Source of the DNA: Membranipora membranacea
Taxonomy: Eukaryota > Bryozoa > Gymnolaemata > Cheilostomatida > Membraniporidae
Length of the DNA: 64,000 nucleotides
Direction of reading: 5' to 3'
Assembly: GCA_914767715.1 (NCBI GenBank)
Contig: OU612069.1
Span: 2,110,001-2,174,000 of the forward strand
Of the stretch, positions 48,001 through 59,900 are shown one piece after another. The notes under the pieces are model-generated. The model saw nothing but the letters and a program-made list of their open reading frames with translations, had not been told where the DNA came from and ran no database searches. The translations under genes and the position numbers were made by a program. Every line of letters starts with the position of its first letter. Within the stretch, counting starts at the first letter, position 1.

Positions 48001-48651
48001 TTCACTATAACTATTTGTTACAGGTTTAACATGGACGCTCAGTGGTCGGAGACAGGAGATCGTTACCTGCTCAAGCTGTTCCGGGACTATGTGTTCCACC
48101 AGACTGATGAGAATGGAGCACCGTGGATAGACATGGCTCATGTTATATCTACCATCAATAAGGTGGGTGTATGATATTTTCTTATAACCAGCTTGAAAAA
48201 CTACAAATTATAAAACAGGCTGTCCTGTTCTAGTTTGACGCCAGAGTCAGCTGAGTTGTCCTCTCAGGAAACTGGGGTCGTACATCTCATTCTTCTGAGC
48301 TTTAGTTTATTAGAACAACAAATCGCTCAAAATTGAGCAAATCATTCTTTTCAACCATCTGACCTCAGAGATTCAAATTATTTTGACAAGAAAAGCGCTT
48401 ACTATATGAATAAAACAAACGCTTCACGGCCGTCCTCGGCATATTGTTAGCCATGTTATACTATCCAGGATTAACTTTGTCTTGTTCAGCTTGATGCTGG
48501 TGTGTCAGAGAAGATTTGTCTCACCTCACGGGACGAGCAGAGTGTAATAATTGTCTCGTATCAAGAGCTGAAGAGATGCTTTGAGAGTGTCTACCATGAG
48601 CTAGTGCAGGCTAACATCAGCAGCGGGGGACCAACAGGGTACCCTCACTAA
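36047..48651 (+). CDS. PAN3: PAN3, PAN2-PAN3 deadenylase subunit
   Basis: Exons: 36047-36077, 36392-36474, 37999-38139, 39115-39219, 40121-40273, 41837-41902, 43419-43578, 44112-44258, 44675-44791, 45396-45533, 45989-46110, 46506-46625, 46913-47052, 47541-47738, 48024-48162 and 48490-48651. All phases agree and give 673 residues. A PAM2 motif ([13 protein letters not shown], residues 86-98) should bind poly(A)-binding protein. GGTTYFY opens the conserved part. The pseudokinase (about 260-510) lacks normal catalytic motifs (CLRRIHG at the lysine strand, VPTKILV for the catalytic loop). A coiled coil (about 535-555) and the C-terminal knob ([25 protein letters not shown]) follow, which dimerise and hold the PAN2 nuclease. 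The ATG is the first after an in-frame TAA at 35987. No CCCH finger, found at the N-terminus of many PAN3 proteins, is encoded. Confidence 0.97.
40037..40100. repeat. Perfect 32-bp tandem duplication
   Basis: Two copies of ATCCATGTCTATAACTTGGT plus 12 further bases lie back to back, 20 bases before PAN3 exon five. Confidence 0.95.
41675..41765 (-). mobile_element. Possible SINE fragment
   Basis: On the minus strand a B-box-like GTGTTCGATTACC (41712-41724) is followed by GGTGTCAGGAAGGGTATCC, a stretch that resembles the 3' part of several animal SINEs and LINEs. No clear A box. It lies in a PAN3 intron. Confidence 0.4.
42030..42115. repeat. C-rich simple repeat in a PAN3 intron
   Basis: Runs of CACC, CCCTCACC and poly-C over about 80 bases, strongly strand-asymmetric. 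It has no coding sense on either strand. Confidence 0.9.
43172..43353. repeat. Inverted repeat, arms about 41 bp
   Basis: The left arm (43172-43213) contains GTTGCGCATCCCCATATTTG. The right arm (43311-43353) contains CAAATATGGGGAAGCGCAAC. The spacer is about 98 bases. It ends 66 bases before PAN3 exon seven. It could be a small transposon or an RNA stem in the pre-mRNA. Confidence 0.8.
44912..44987 (-). mobile_element. TA-MITE, truncated copy
   Basis: Only one end is intact (GGATCAAACTTGATCTA at the right). The inner part carries the GGAGTTGCTCCCCC block shared with the other copies. In a PAN3 intron. Confidence 0.55.
47182..47261. repeat. Hairpin with 36-bp arms in a PAN3 intron
   Basis: The left arm TGTTGAATAATTAACAGCTG... 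(47182-47217) pairs with the right arm ...CTGTTAATTATTCAACA (47226-47261), with about four mismatches and an 8-base loop. Candidate minimal MITE or small-RNA precursor. Confidence 0.8.
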
Positions 48652-50979
48652 ATACCCAAGTAAGAGTAAGAACTCAGGCTACAGCCAACAGATGGCGCTA
48701 GCCAGCAATACAGGATTATGATTGGTCAGTATATAGAATATCCTGATGGGTCAGTTTTATTGTTCTATTTGGCTCAGTAATCATTTATCAGTGTATATAG
48801 ACTGTAATGCAAGTATGAAATGTAAATACTTGAAGAGTCAATATCAGAAAAGGATATATTTTAGTCATACCCTATAGCAATTATCTCCCTCCGTATATAC
48901 AATTGCTCATATCTTATAGTAAAGCCCCTCCTCCATCCAAACAGAGAGTGTTTTAGTGTAAAGTTAGCTGTTTTGTAAATATATAGGTACGGATTTCCTG
49001 CTTTTTGTTACGAAACTCAAGGTGAACCTGGGGCCATCAATATTTTAGTCATATTTTATTCTGGAGTTGTTCCCCCTTTTAAGGTAGGGGGCATCTCTAA
49101 TGCTGCTATTCCAGTGTGTCCGCTAAAATGAAGTATCTAGCTCTTCTAAGCCATAATGGTTGAATGAAGGATACAACTTATTGATACATACACATAAGTT
49201 TTCCCGCAGAGATTATATTATGGGCAAAAAGCTTACAATGTAAATTTTTTTGTGAATATTATATCTCATATTTTAGTGCATCGCTAGATTTCAGATCTGA
49301 TTTAGAAACAGTTTAGTAACCTAATGGGTTAAAATGAACTTTAAGGCTTTTAGTTGATGGGGTAGACTTAATATTCAGTTTATCATCAATACTGGATTTT
49401 ATAGTAGCTTGTATTGTGCATTGCTTAATGTATTATGCGTTATGCATTGCCTAATGCATTCCGCGTTAGGCATTGCATAATGTATAATGCTTGTATTGTA
49501 TTATGCATTTGACGGTGTGTCCCTCCCTGAGGGACTTCTTACTCATGTGATAAAGAGATACACTTTTTACTCAGTAAGGTGTTAAATTTTTTTGGCAAAC
49601 ATTATTCGAAAAAGGAATGTTTTTATGTTGCTTATATTATTTTGTCAAAAGACCTTTTATTTGGCATGCAGGAAACTTTTGGTCCTGGATTGAATGGATT
49701 TCATCACACTATTTTTATCATTTTATCGTTGCATCAAGTGGCAATATTAAAAGCCGGCATCCTTTGGCTGTATTTTACTCTATCCGTATAATTTTATGCT
49801 TATCAAAATTTACGATGGTGCATTTTTCTACATATTAGTGAGACACATTGCGTTGAGATATGTTCAATGATGACCCTTTTTATACCTGGTATTGTTCATT
49901 CGACCTTCAATAATGATGAAAATATTATAAAAAATTAATAATAACAAATAAAACAACTAAAATAAAAATCAATAACTCTGATGTGTGATGTTTCAGTAAC
50001 ATGCATTTGATTCCAAATCTTTCCTCAACTAGAAAATTTTATGTATTATTGCTGTAAATGTTTTGTTACAAATATATTTCAAGGACACTTGAGTGTGTCC
50101 CCAACACACAACCTGTTAAGACCAGACCTGTTAAGACCAGATATGATTTCCATCATCGGTAAATCAATAGTAGATAGAGGCCTTAATTTCTAAAAGTACA
50201 ATCTTATCATTATTGCACTTATTTCTCGAAAAAAAAGGAGAAAATGATACCGTATTATAATTTAATCAATGTATTATTAAATAGAAAGTTATTGATTTCT
50301 GCCTAATTTGTCTACTGTACCTTGAACCAGAAGAAGGAGAAGAATAATACAAAAATATGGAAGATGTATTTTGTGATTTCGAGCAAAAGCTGACGCTGTG
50401 GGGTCATGAGGTCACTCAAAATATGAGACATAATAGTAATAATATGTAAAATAAATAATCAACAGCTGATCAGCAAAAAGTGTGCTGCCGCTGCAGGTGC
50501 TGCCGGGAGAAAGATTAAAGATTTGAGCACTTTATCCGGCTTTGAGATAAGATTAGGGTTAACTTATAACAGTTATTTCACACGCTCGGCGATATCAAGT
50601 ATGATAAAAAATGATAATTTATTAGCAGTAGTAAGTTTACGTGGTGTGATATTTGCCACCGGAAAACTTTGTGATTGTCCCCCTTTGCTCTGGACGACTT
50701 CGTAACCACAATATCAGAATGTAATATTAGTATATCTCCTGCTCGCTCAAGCGGAGCAGCGCGAGACACTGATTTGGTTGTGAACATCAAATTTATAAAT
50801 AGTTCGGATGATATTCATCATGCTATATAAATATATATCAGTGTCGCGCCATCTTCTGTCCTCTAGCTCATTATAATCGTCTGCTCGTGAATAATCAACT
50901 GAGGCTGTCAGCTCTCGGCAGCTCAATCTATCGATATGTACTCGGCCCCGTCACATTGATTGACATGTGTAGGAGATTT
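48652..50979. other. PAN3 3' UTR and convergent interval
   Basis: No coding exon seen between the PAN3 stop and the GRAF stop. AATAAA at about 49947-49952 is a plausible PAN3 polyadenylation signal. A TGCATT/AATGCA-rich palindromic stretch lies at about 49415-49510. A TTTATT near 50618 could be the GRAF signal on the minus strand. Confidence 0.6.
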
Positions 50980-53900
50980 TCAGTTCATATACTCGATATA
51001 ATTAGCAGGCAGTAGTCCTGTTTTACCATTCAATGTTCCTTCCAACCAGCCTGGCTCCCTTGATTCTTTCACTAAAACAAGAAGGATGAATGAGATGTAA
51101 TGGTAGTACACAGGAACAAGAGCTTTATGAGACAATGTCCGTTTGTTGTTCAACAAGTTTGACAAAATCTTTTTATAAACAATCTTATGTTGACATAGCA
51201 CCATTTCTTGGTGTTCACCAAATTTAAAGATAAGATATGATTTTATTGGTTGCTTTCATCTAGGATAGAGCAAAATTGTTTTATTTATTTTGTTTAATTT
51301 ATGTGCCATACTTTCGATACTATTTGCCTATTACAGGTAGATACTAGAAATAAGGCAATAAAAAAAATTCAAAAAAAAAAAAAAGTTAGGTGACTTCAAA
51401 TCGAGTGCTAGTTGGTATAAAACTATCATGGTATCTAAGACGTTCGTTCGAGAAACATGTGTAATAATAAAAACATGTAAATGTTTAACATTAGTAAGGT
51501 ACCAACTACAATGTCAATAGATTATACCACAAGCCTTTTGGTTTGGCAAGTTTCATCAAGTTTATCATTTATAGTAGAAAATATGGGGATAGACCTTCCC
51601 CATATAGGCTGGTTGTTATGGAATGGAGTTTATTTTGGTAATTGTGTTAAAACACATTACAGTTTGGTGTGAACCATATCTCTCAGTTATTAAGAAGACA
51701 AATACTAAAAGGCACAAAGCTGGAAAAAAATCATGATGTCCTAGTTTTTGGCATGATAAAATATCTTCGATTAGTTTTATAACAAGTGCGTAAAATATGA
51801 CTATCACCAGCGGTGAAATGTTGAGGTTAATTAAAAATACTCATGTCAACAAAACAGTCAGCGTCAAAACAGTAGCTGCTTTGCATCAAAGGATTCAAAA
51901 TATGATCATGTGACTAACCATTGTAGATGATTTCGTTAGGCTCAAAGGATAACTCTGATTCATTCTCCGCCTCACAAGCGTAGAGAGTTCTCACCCGCCT
52001 GTTTATTAGTGGAGCTCCCGGACCCGGTACACTCGACCTGTCAGGTAATATACACACATATTAGCAAAGAATACAGACCATGTAGGCAATGATCGTGAGG
52101 CTTGAGTTGGCAACCAGTTTCTACCCAAGTTACATGTACGCAATAGAATGTTGTCATCGATATCTGTGTAGCTGCCTGAGATATGATAAAGCACTCGTTT
52201 CTAGAAACTGGGTCTGCCTTACTGGGAATACGGATGAACTATAGGAGTGATGGCATCTTAGCAATAGCCTTGATTATTCAAATTTATTCAATTTACTATT
52301 GCATAGACTAAAGCAAAGGCTGTTAAAGCTTTTGCTAAGCAGTTTTGCTTATCACTGATCTTATAGTTAATGGCAGTCGGGATAATTTTTGAGACAAGAA
52401 ATAAAAACACAACATAGCACTGCAATATAACCAAGGGGTGTCACGGCACAACGTGAAATGGGGAGACACAGGGTGAAATTAAAATCATGAAAAAAAAAGA
52501 TAACAACGATCATATCCATCATATCAAAAGTGATCTCATTCGAAAATCATGCATACATCCTTTATGTGGGGCAGTCTCAATGCTAACTAATTGCTAACCC
52601 TCCTAAACTCTTTTGACACAAGCTCTCTTTCTGCTGTCTACAAGCATCTGAACCTACAGTGGCAAGACATCAACTACATTTCTCTCAAATCAAAACTATA
52701 CTACATAATTTGGAGTTGCCTTATTTTTGGCCAAGAGAAGAGAAATCCTCCATAATCTGCCCATACATCAGTCATATTTCCATATCTAAAGCTACAAACA
52801 AAAGCCACACTGACAACATCAATGATAATAATAAGTTAAAATAGTGAGATAGTCTGTACCATTCACTCCATATCCGTATCAGTACGGAACAGAGTGAAGG
52901 GGACAGGCTATTTGGAAAACTTGACGCGAAATAAAAGAGTTACTCGAAGATTAATGTTTTGACATGACTTTCCATGAGATTTGGACCAAGGTAGGTTTGT
53001 CACAAATTAATCAATCAGCTTTTTTGTCCGACATGCTATGTAGCTTTGGTGTCATTTTTTAATTTTCTTCTTTTTTTTCTAACAACTAATTCACTATAAA
53101 CCCCATGGCTTCCGCGAGTCTCAATAAAATCTTATCTTATCTAATCAATTCAGTTTGACAGTTTCTTATAATATGACCAAGAATAAAACAACTACTAATT
53201 GGCCAAAATCTCATGGATTCAAAGTCTTGTCAAGACAGGGTGAAAGTTACGCTACACCAGTTGTAGAGAGATGACCACAAATCTTACTTCAAGTACCGTG
53301 TTTTGGAACGGGAACGTGACCGAGTCACCCCTCTTAATAATTTAGTAAGGGTGCCAGGGCCATGAGAGTGACTGAGACTGCCCCTATATAAAGAATATAT
53401 GTATATATAGCTGAGTGTTCTTACAAATTCAGACTTTTCCATTCAATGTGTGTAATAACCAGGTACTGTATATTCCCATTAAAAATGTGAGGTATTTAAA
53501 CGGTATTATTTTCAACATGAAATCACAACTCCGAAAGGAGTAACAGCACCATTAAATACTCTCTCATTTCAGTTTTCGTGGACCACAGGGAGTTTTTGAA
53601 CTTAGCATTGATACTTGGACTGATAGCTCTGGAATGATACCAAAAAAATGTTTCATTTTACATTCACATTAAGAAAATAAATATCCAATTTCAAGAGAAT
53701 GGGTGTTTCTTTGTAATTCACTCTAATCGGCCTTGATGCTAAGATATCCACTGTGAGCTTTGAGTTGTTACAGTAAATTTTAAGCACTGTTGCTTGGACA
53801 ATTTTTGGATGGTGGAGTTAATACAACAGATGACCACACTCATTTCTCCATCACAGCCAATACAAGAACTAAACTCGGCATGCACAGAAGTACTGATGAA

Positions 53901-56900
53901 CATGTAAGTCAGCGTCAGCGTAATCAGCCACACTGATCACGTGATATACTATTGCATGTATATCTCTGATCGATAGAGAATGAACTAATTCACTTAGCAT
54001 GAGTACCATCACAAGGAATTTGGTGTTCAATTTAACCAATTAGGGGCGGGTACATGTTAGGTACTCACACTAAACTGACTCTAATTATCGGAGATAGACA
54101 TGATAATAGTTTAATCTCGATGTCAGATAGCCAATGGGCTAGTAGAGTGTATAGTCAACCCAAATATTCTGAAGATGATTTGGTGATTGCTGAATATCTC
54201 TTGCTTTCAAAAGAGATTCAAAAGAAAATTCAAAAACCCATGTGCCTGTCCATCACTGGATCGAATTTAAGTTGATGCCGAATTAAAATGTGTGTAAGGC
54301 AATATAGTTCGCAAGTGTAATGTTCATTCCTTATTTGTAAGACTAACAAACTACTCTGTTGACACAGGGAGATATTATAAAAGTCAAGATAAGATAACTC
54401 ACGATTGATGTTGCCCATAACTGGGTGGCTGACTATTTGGCTGCGCTCCTCCGCTATAACTTTTTGACATCAACCGATCTAAAAAGTCAGGCAGTGCAGG
54501 CAGTGAAGGCAGTGCTAACATGTCAGCCCATAATCAACAAGCAAGTCAGTCAAAGAACAATAATATTTAAAGTCTACCCAAAGACCAAAGCATGCTATAG
54601 TCAGGCAGTTACTTTATTAAATTTTGTCAGATTTGCATGGTAAAAAAATTCAATGCTCTACTAGGCACAAATTATTGATGCCTCCCATAAGAGAAGGTAA
54701 CTCCCATTCTTAAATATCTTTAGTAACTGTCTGACTATAATATGCATTAGTCTTTGAGTAGTATTTAAATTAAATTAAATCTAAATTATTACAAAATATT
54801 TAGCTGGATGAGCACTGCCGGAAATTCAATGATAGGCTGTTCCTTCGCCAATTATGAAAGTTCTCTATCCCGTTAGACAAAAATGGCTGTTTGTAGTTAG
54901 TACATATTATGTCAATCACTTTGTAGACAAGAAAGAATATGATATTATAATCCTTGCTATGGTTCTCCATTTAGTAGAGTGACATGGCCATACAGAAGGC
55001 TCCGTTGTCTTTCTCACAATACAGTCAGTCTATCGTACCAGATCAATTTTAATCCAATTGCCTGCAGTCCAGTTGCTCCCTTCCACCGGTCACGCTGCAG
55101 TAGAGGGGGAGCAACTACGGATGCAGGCAAATAAACCAAACTATGTCTAGGATATTACCGACATTCTAAACCAATATGACTTAGTCTAGTTTCTAACTCA
55201 CATGGGTCCTGATCCGAACCAGCTGATGATGATGATGGTTTGTTGTGTACATTTACATACGGAGGTTTGGGCTTATTATTATACTCTGCAGACGTGACCA
55301 GTTGTGACGTAACTCTCCCTCCTCCACCTCCAGCTCGACTAGGTGACGGAGACTTACTCGCATACAAGTCGGGCTTCAGTGGGCCAGCCGCAGAGGGAGC
55401 ACCAAACAACCGAGACTGGCTGTCTATAAATTGTAAAATCATCAGATCAAAAATCTATTTCATTCGGCAAGGAAGCTTCTACGCTTTCAAAGCAAAATGC
55501 TGATCAGTGATTGGGGCTTGCCAGGCACTGACCATATGGAAGGGGCAAAATAAGTTATATTGTGTGCAAGTTAGCAGGACAAAGAGCTTGATCAAAGAAT
55601 GACCAGCTTCATGCTGGTCAGAATTGCAAATTGTCCCCATCACTTTTTCTTGACACAGAAATGGAAGGAATTTGTGTAGCAATAAAGTAGCCAATGTGAT
55701 AGCTATGATTGGTCACCCAATCAGAACAAAGCCAACATGTGATTGGCTAGCAATAGAAGGTGAACACTGAGAAAACTGGCATTAAATATGAAATCATGGG
55801 CAGCTGTCACAAAAATGTCTCTAGATCAAATTTAATCCTTATTGCCTACATTTTCATGTTGCACCACTTCTACTGGTGAGCTACCATCCAAAATGCAGAC
55901 AACTTTGATCTTACTTGATCAAAAACTTTTAATAGATTCTAAAAGTCTAAGAGGGAAGGCAAAGTCATCAACAAACTCTACAGGAGAAGGGCAAAGAAAA
56001 TCAACCTCTAACCGCTAAGATTGTTATCCAATCTCACTCACAGCATGTTATTTGGAATCTCGGAAGAATGTGCTTAAAATTGACTCGCCACAATACCACT
56101 CAATGGCTAATACAAGGCTGTATGCATCCCACATGTCAATGTTAAATGTCCAAACGCCCAAAGCTTTAGAAGCAACCCCTAGGTAAGCCCCATCTCACAA
56201 ATTATTATTAAGAAGTAGCGGCGTAGAAGAGAATGAACCCTGATGTCAAGGCTTGATTTTTGGGGGTAGTTTTCGTTTGGGCTCCGGGGAGATAACTTCA
56301 TTGATCATAGCTTGTGCTTGTTTTTTTTTCAGGTAAAAGTGGTTACTTTTTATGCAATACATCAGTGTGCTGGGAAGGGGTGTAGGCTTGAATAAAAAAA
56401 GGGGTGTTAGTGTAAGGAAAAGGGGTGTCTGAAATCATAACATTAAGGTATTCACATACGCCATCAAAAGAGGTATTGGAAAATAAATTCAGTTCATCTA
56501 TAATTGAGGGATGGGATGTTTGCGTTACCACGTGTTAGTGTTCATACATTAGACATATTATTTTTACCCGACATGGACACTGTTGGGCGAGTTTTAAGAC
56601 AATGGTTCTGAAAATAGGAAATGTTGAAAGCATTCCCATAATGCAACATTCCTGAAGGTGTTGCATTATTGGAATATTTTCAACAAGCCCTATAGACCCT
56701 AATGAACGAGTGCTCATGATGTAGTAGAAGGGGGCGGGGTAAAACCTGAAAATGAAAATAACAGAACAATTAGAACACAGAGATGAAATCAATGGGTTCA
56801 AACGAGCAGAAAAATATCAATAACATAACGTCAGAAAATTCTTTTGAATCCAACAGCTCTTTCTGCCGGTTTAAAAATCTTCTAGTTGGAAATGCAATTG

Positions 56901-59900
56901 CTGGTCTGTGGTATATCTGTGAAGGGACTAATACTAATACTAATACGTTGGACAGATTAATCGAAGATGAAGAACATTGAACTTTAGTACCACAGTTAAT
57001 AGCCTACAACGTAATACATCAGTACATAGAGATTACTTACAGATAATGTCACTTACATGTGTATGATGACGTCACACTTACTTTTATCAGGGTGATGGTT
57101 GAGTAGAGTCTGTTTAGTTCCCTGAGAGGAGGTTATATTGTTATTGTTAGCCTGAGCACCCGCCGGTGAAGATTCGGGTCGGGTGGGTGGACCCTCAGGT
57201 CGGGTGGGGCTGGTAGCCGTTAGAGGGACATTAGCATATACTGTATTAGCCCTATAATTAGCCCTGTGTTTACCGTACGTACTCTCTTCACTGTATGTTT
57301 TTAGAGGTACGGCAGGCTTATTGTTCAGACGGAGTTGTACACCAGACAGGCCCGGCTTTTCAGGCTTTTTCAGTCCGTTTGATGTAGCTGAGGAACTCGA
57401 TGTCTTCTCAAATATCTGATATAGAAACAAAATAAGGTAATGCTTGAACTAAGTATCGTATAAGTTCAGAGTCGCCAGTAGATGTAGGTAACGCCATAGA
57501 ATAGCAACATCCCTCACTGCACTTTCACTTTTGTAGCCTCGCTTACTATGAAAGTTACAAATACTTCTAGTTGTTATTGTCGCAATGGCAATATGCTTAA
57601 ATGAAAGATGATTCAGACCAGATACAGAGTACCACAAAGTTAGTCATCCAGTTGAAATCAAAATCAGTATGATAATGTTTTAAATATTTAAATTCCATTG
57701 ACAAGTCTACCAAATTAAACATGACATAGAAACATAGATGATGTTTACTCCTCAATAAACTCACCATACTATAGTTTTCAATGAGGATCTCCACTACAAC
57801 GTTACAGAATTTAATATCCATGATGGCGGCGACTGTTTCTTCCTCTGGGCGAAGAAGAGTAGGACCAAAACAGACAGATAAGTTAGATATGTTCATCTTG
57901 TTCTCTTCATGTTCCGCCGCCACACTACAAAACATGGGGCCATGATGCGATGGGGCAGAATGACTTTAACTTTGTTTATCCAAATGCTTCATCATTCACA
58001 GTGTCTATTAGACTGCCTTTCGGAACGTGCAAACATATTTAAAACAAGCAAGATGCATTTAGTACCAACATCCCAACACGTTTATTATCCACATAAACCA
58101 CAGCACCTATTCATGGCATATTCAGAAATCCTTGCATGATGGTCCATATTCAGTTACAATGGAATTGACGGAGATATTAGCAAATTATACCCCTGTTACG
58201 TAAGTTATACCCAAATTATGTAAATGCTACATGTATGCAGCACGCATAGTAAGCCTGTATACTTTTTTAGATGTTTGATGAGTGAGTTGAGCATTTTTAT
58301 ATTATCAGCAGGTAGCTGATGTATAATACTCCCAATCTCCTGTATCCTCTGCTCCTTGTTCTCCAACTCTATAAAGTCACAATAATATGAATATATTTCA
58401 GGTTTTGTTTTTTTATTTGCTTCATTTACTGATCAACTATGTAAGCATTTGAGACCATGTGGTACATCAAGAAGTCAGGCCTCTGTTTACAATAGAGAGG
58501 GAAAACATTGCTTCACAGTCAAATCAAGGTCAAGGTCAAATTTAATAAATATTTGTCTGGGGTAGGATCACATAAGACCTGCGGCATGATGACCCATATT
58601 TTTTGAGAGTAGGAATTGGTGTAAACTGACTGTATAGCGGACCTCGGTCTAGAATAGTCTATAGGAGACACAGACACAAACCTGGTTGAACAGGCTCAGT
58701 AGGTGTGATCACAGAAAAGACTATGTAATTCCATGGCCTCAACCAGATTACAAGTGGCAAGTCAACAGTTAGTAATTTGAAGCTTGCACTTACATAAGCC
58801 TGGATCTAAATGTATTAGTCAATGATTGGAATCAGATCATATATGACTCCCACTCACTTGCAGCTGTGATGAGTTTCTGATGAAGTCTGAAAGTCATGAG
58901 CGGTTCAGAGAGTTTCCTGAAGTAATTCTTCATAGCACTAGTAATTGTCTTTACTTCAAACTCACAAGCCGGATCAGAGAGATTCAACTTATCTATTCTC
59001 TTTGGATCTGAAATATATTACAATTTATTATTAGCTAGTACCATATTGTCATGATTTCAAGGAGCAAAGCAACTTTATCAATATAAAAAAGGGGGAAGGA
59101 GGTTACCTTAGGTATAAGAGGAGGACTGAGAGGGAAAACCTATCTGACAATGTTCAAAGCTCATAAACAAAAGCATTTCATCCTAACTCTCACATGATCT
59201 CTAGTGTAGTCGCTGGCAATGGACGCTTATTGCAGATTGACATATTAGTCTGCATAGTCAGGTTAGTCATCAAGTGATTTGAAAGTGCCAGCAATGGTCT
59301 CTAATTTCAAAAAAATATTATTAACACCATGTATTGCAGTCAACAAAGTTAGAGTATTGCCACATTATAAAGGAGATAAGTTGTTGAGTTCTCACCGACA
59401 GCCTGCAGCATGAGTCTGTTAACTTTAGAGCTGACACCCACTACTCTGTATAGACCTGTATCAGTGATACCTCGCTCTTCTATTGCTGCTATACATTTAC
59501 TTACAAAAGTGAACCCTACATCGTTAATGTGGTACTCCTGCAAAATAAGGTCGTCGGATGTAAAACTGGTAAAAGCAATTTTAAAGCACTATTAATGTGA
59601 TAAGCCAAGCAACACCAACTAATGAGTTTCGTGTAAGTTTGCTATGACCACGAGGCAGAATATTCGACTGGAAGTGCAGATCATACAAATAGACACAGAA
59701 GTTCCTTGCCTATGGTCCTTTAAAAGCTTTATATATTGTATCTTTAGAAAGAAACTTTGAGAGCACATTAGAGATTATACAGTACCTGTGTATCTTTTGA
59801 TATGATAGGCTGTGCGTACACAGGTTCTTTACCATCCATAGCTTCTAACCACTCTGATCTATCTCTGTCGCTGAGGGCTTGTAGTGTCGTAGGGTTACCT

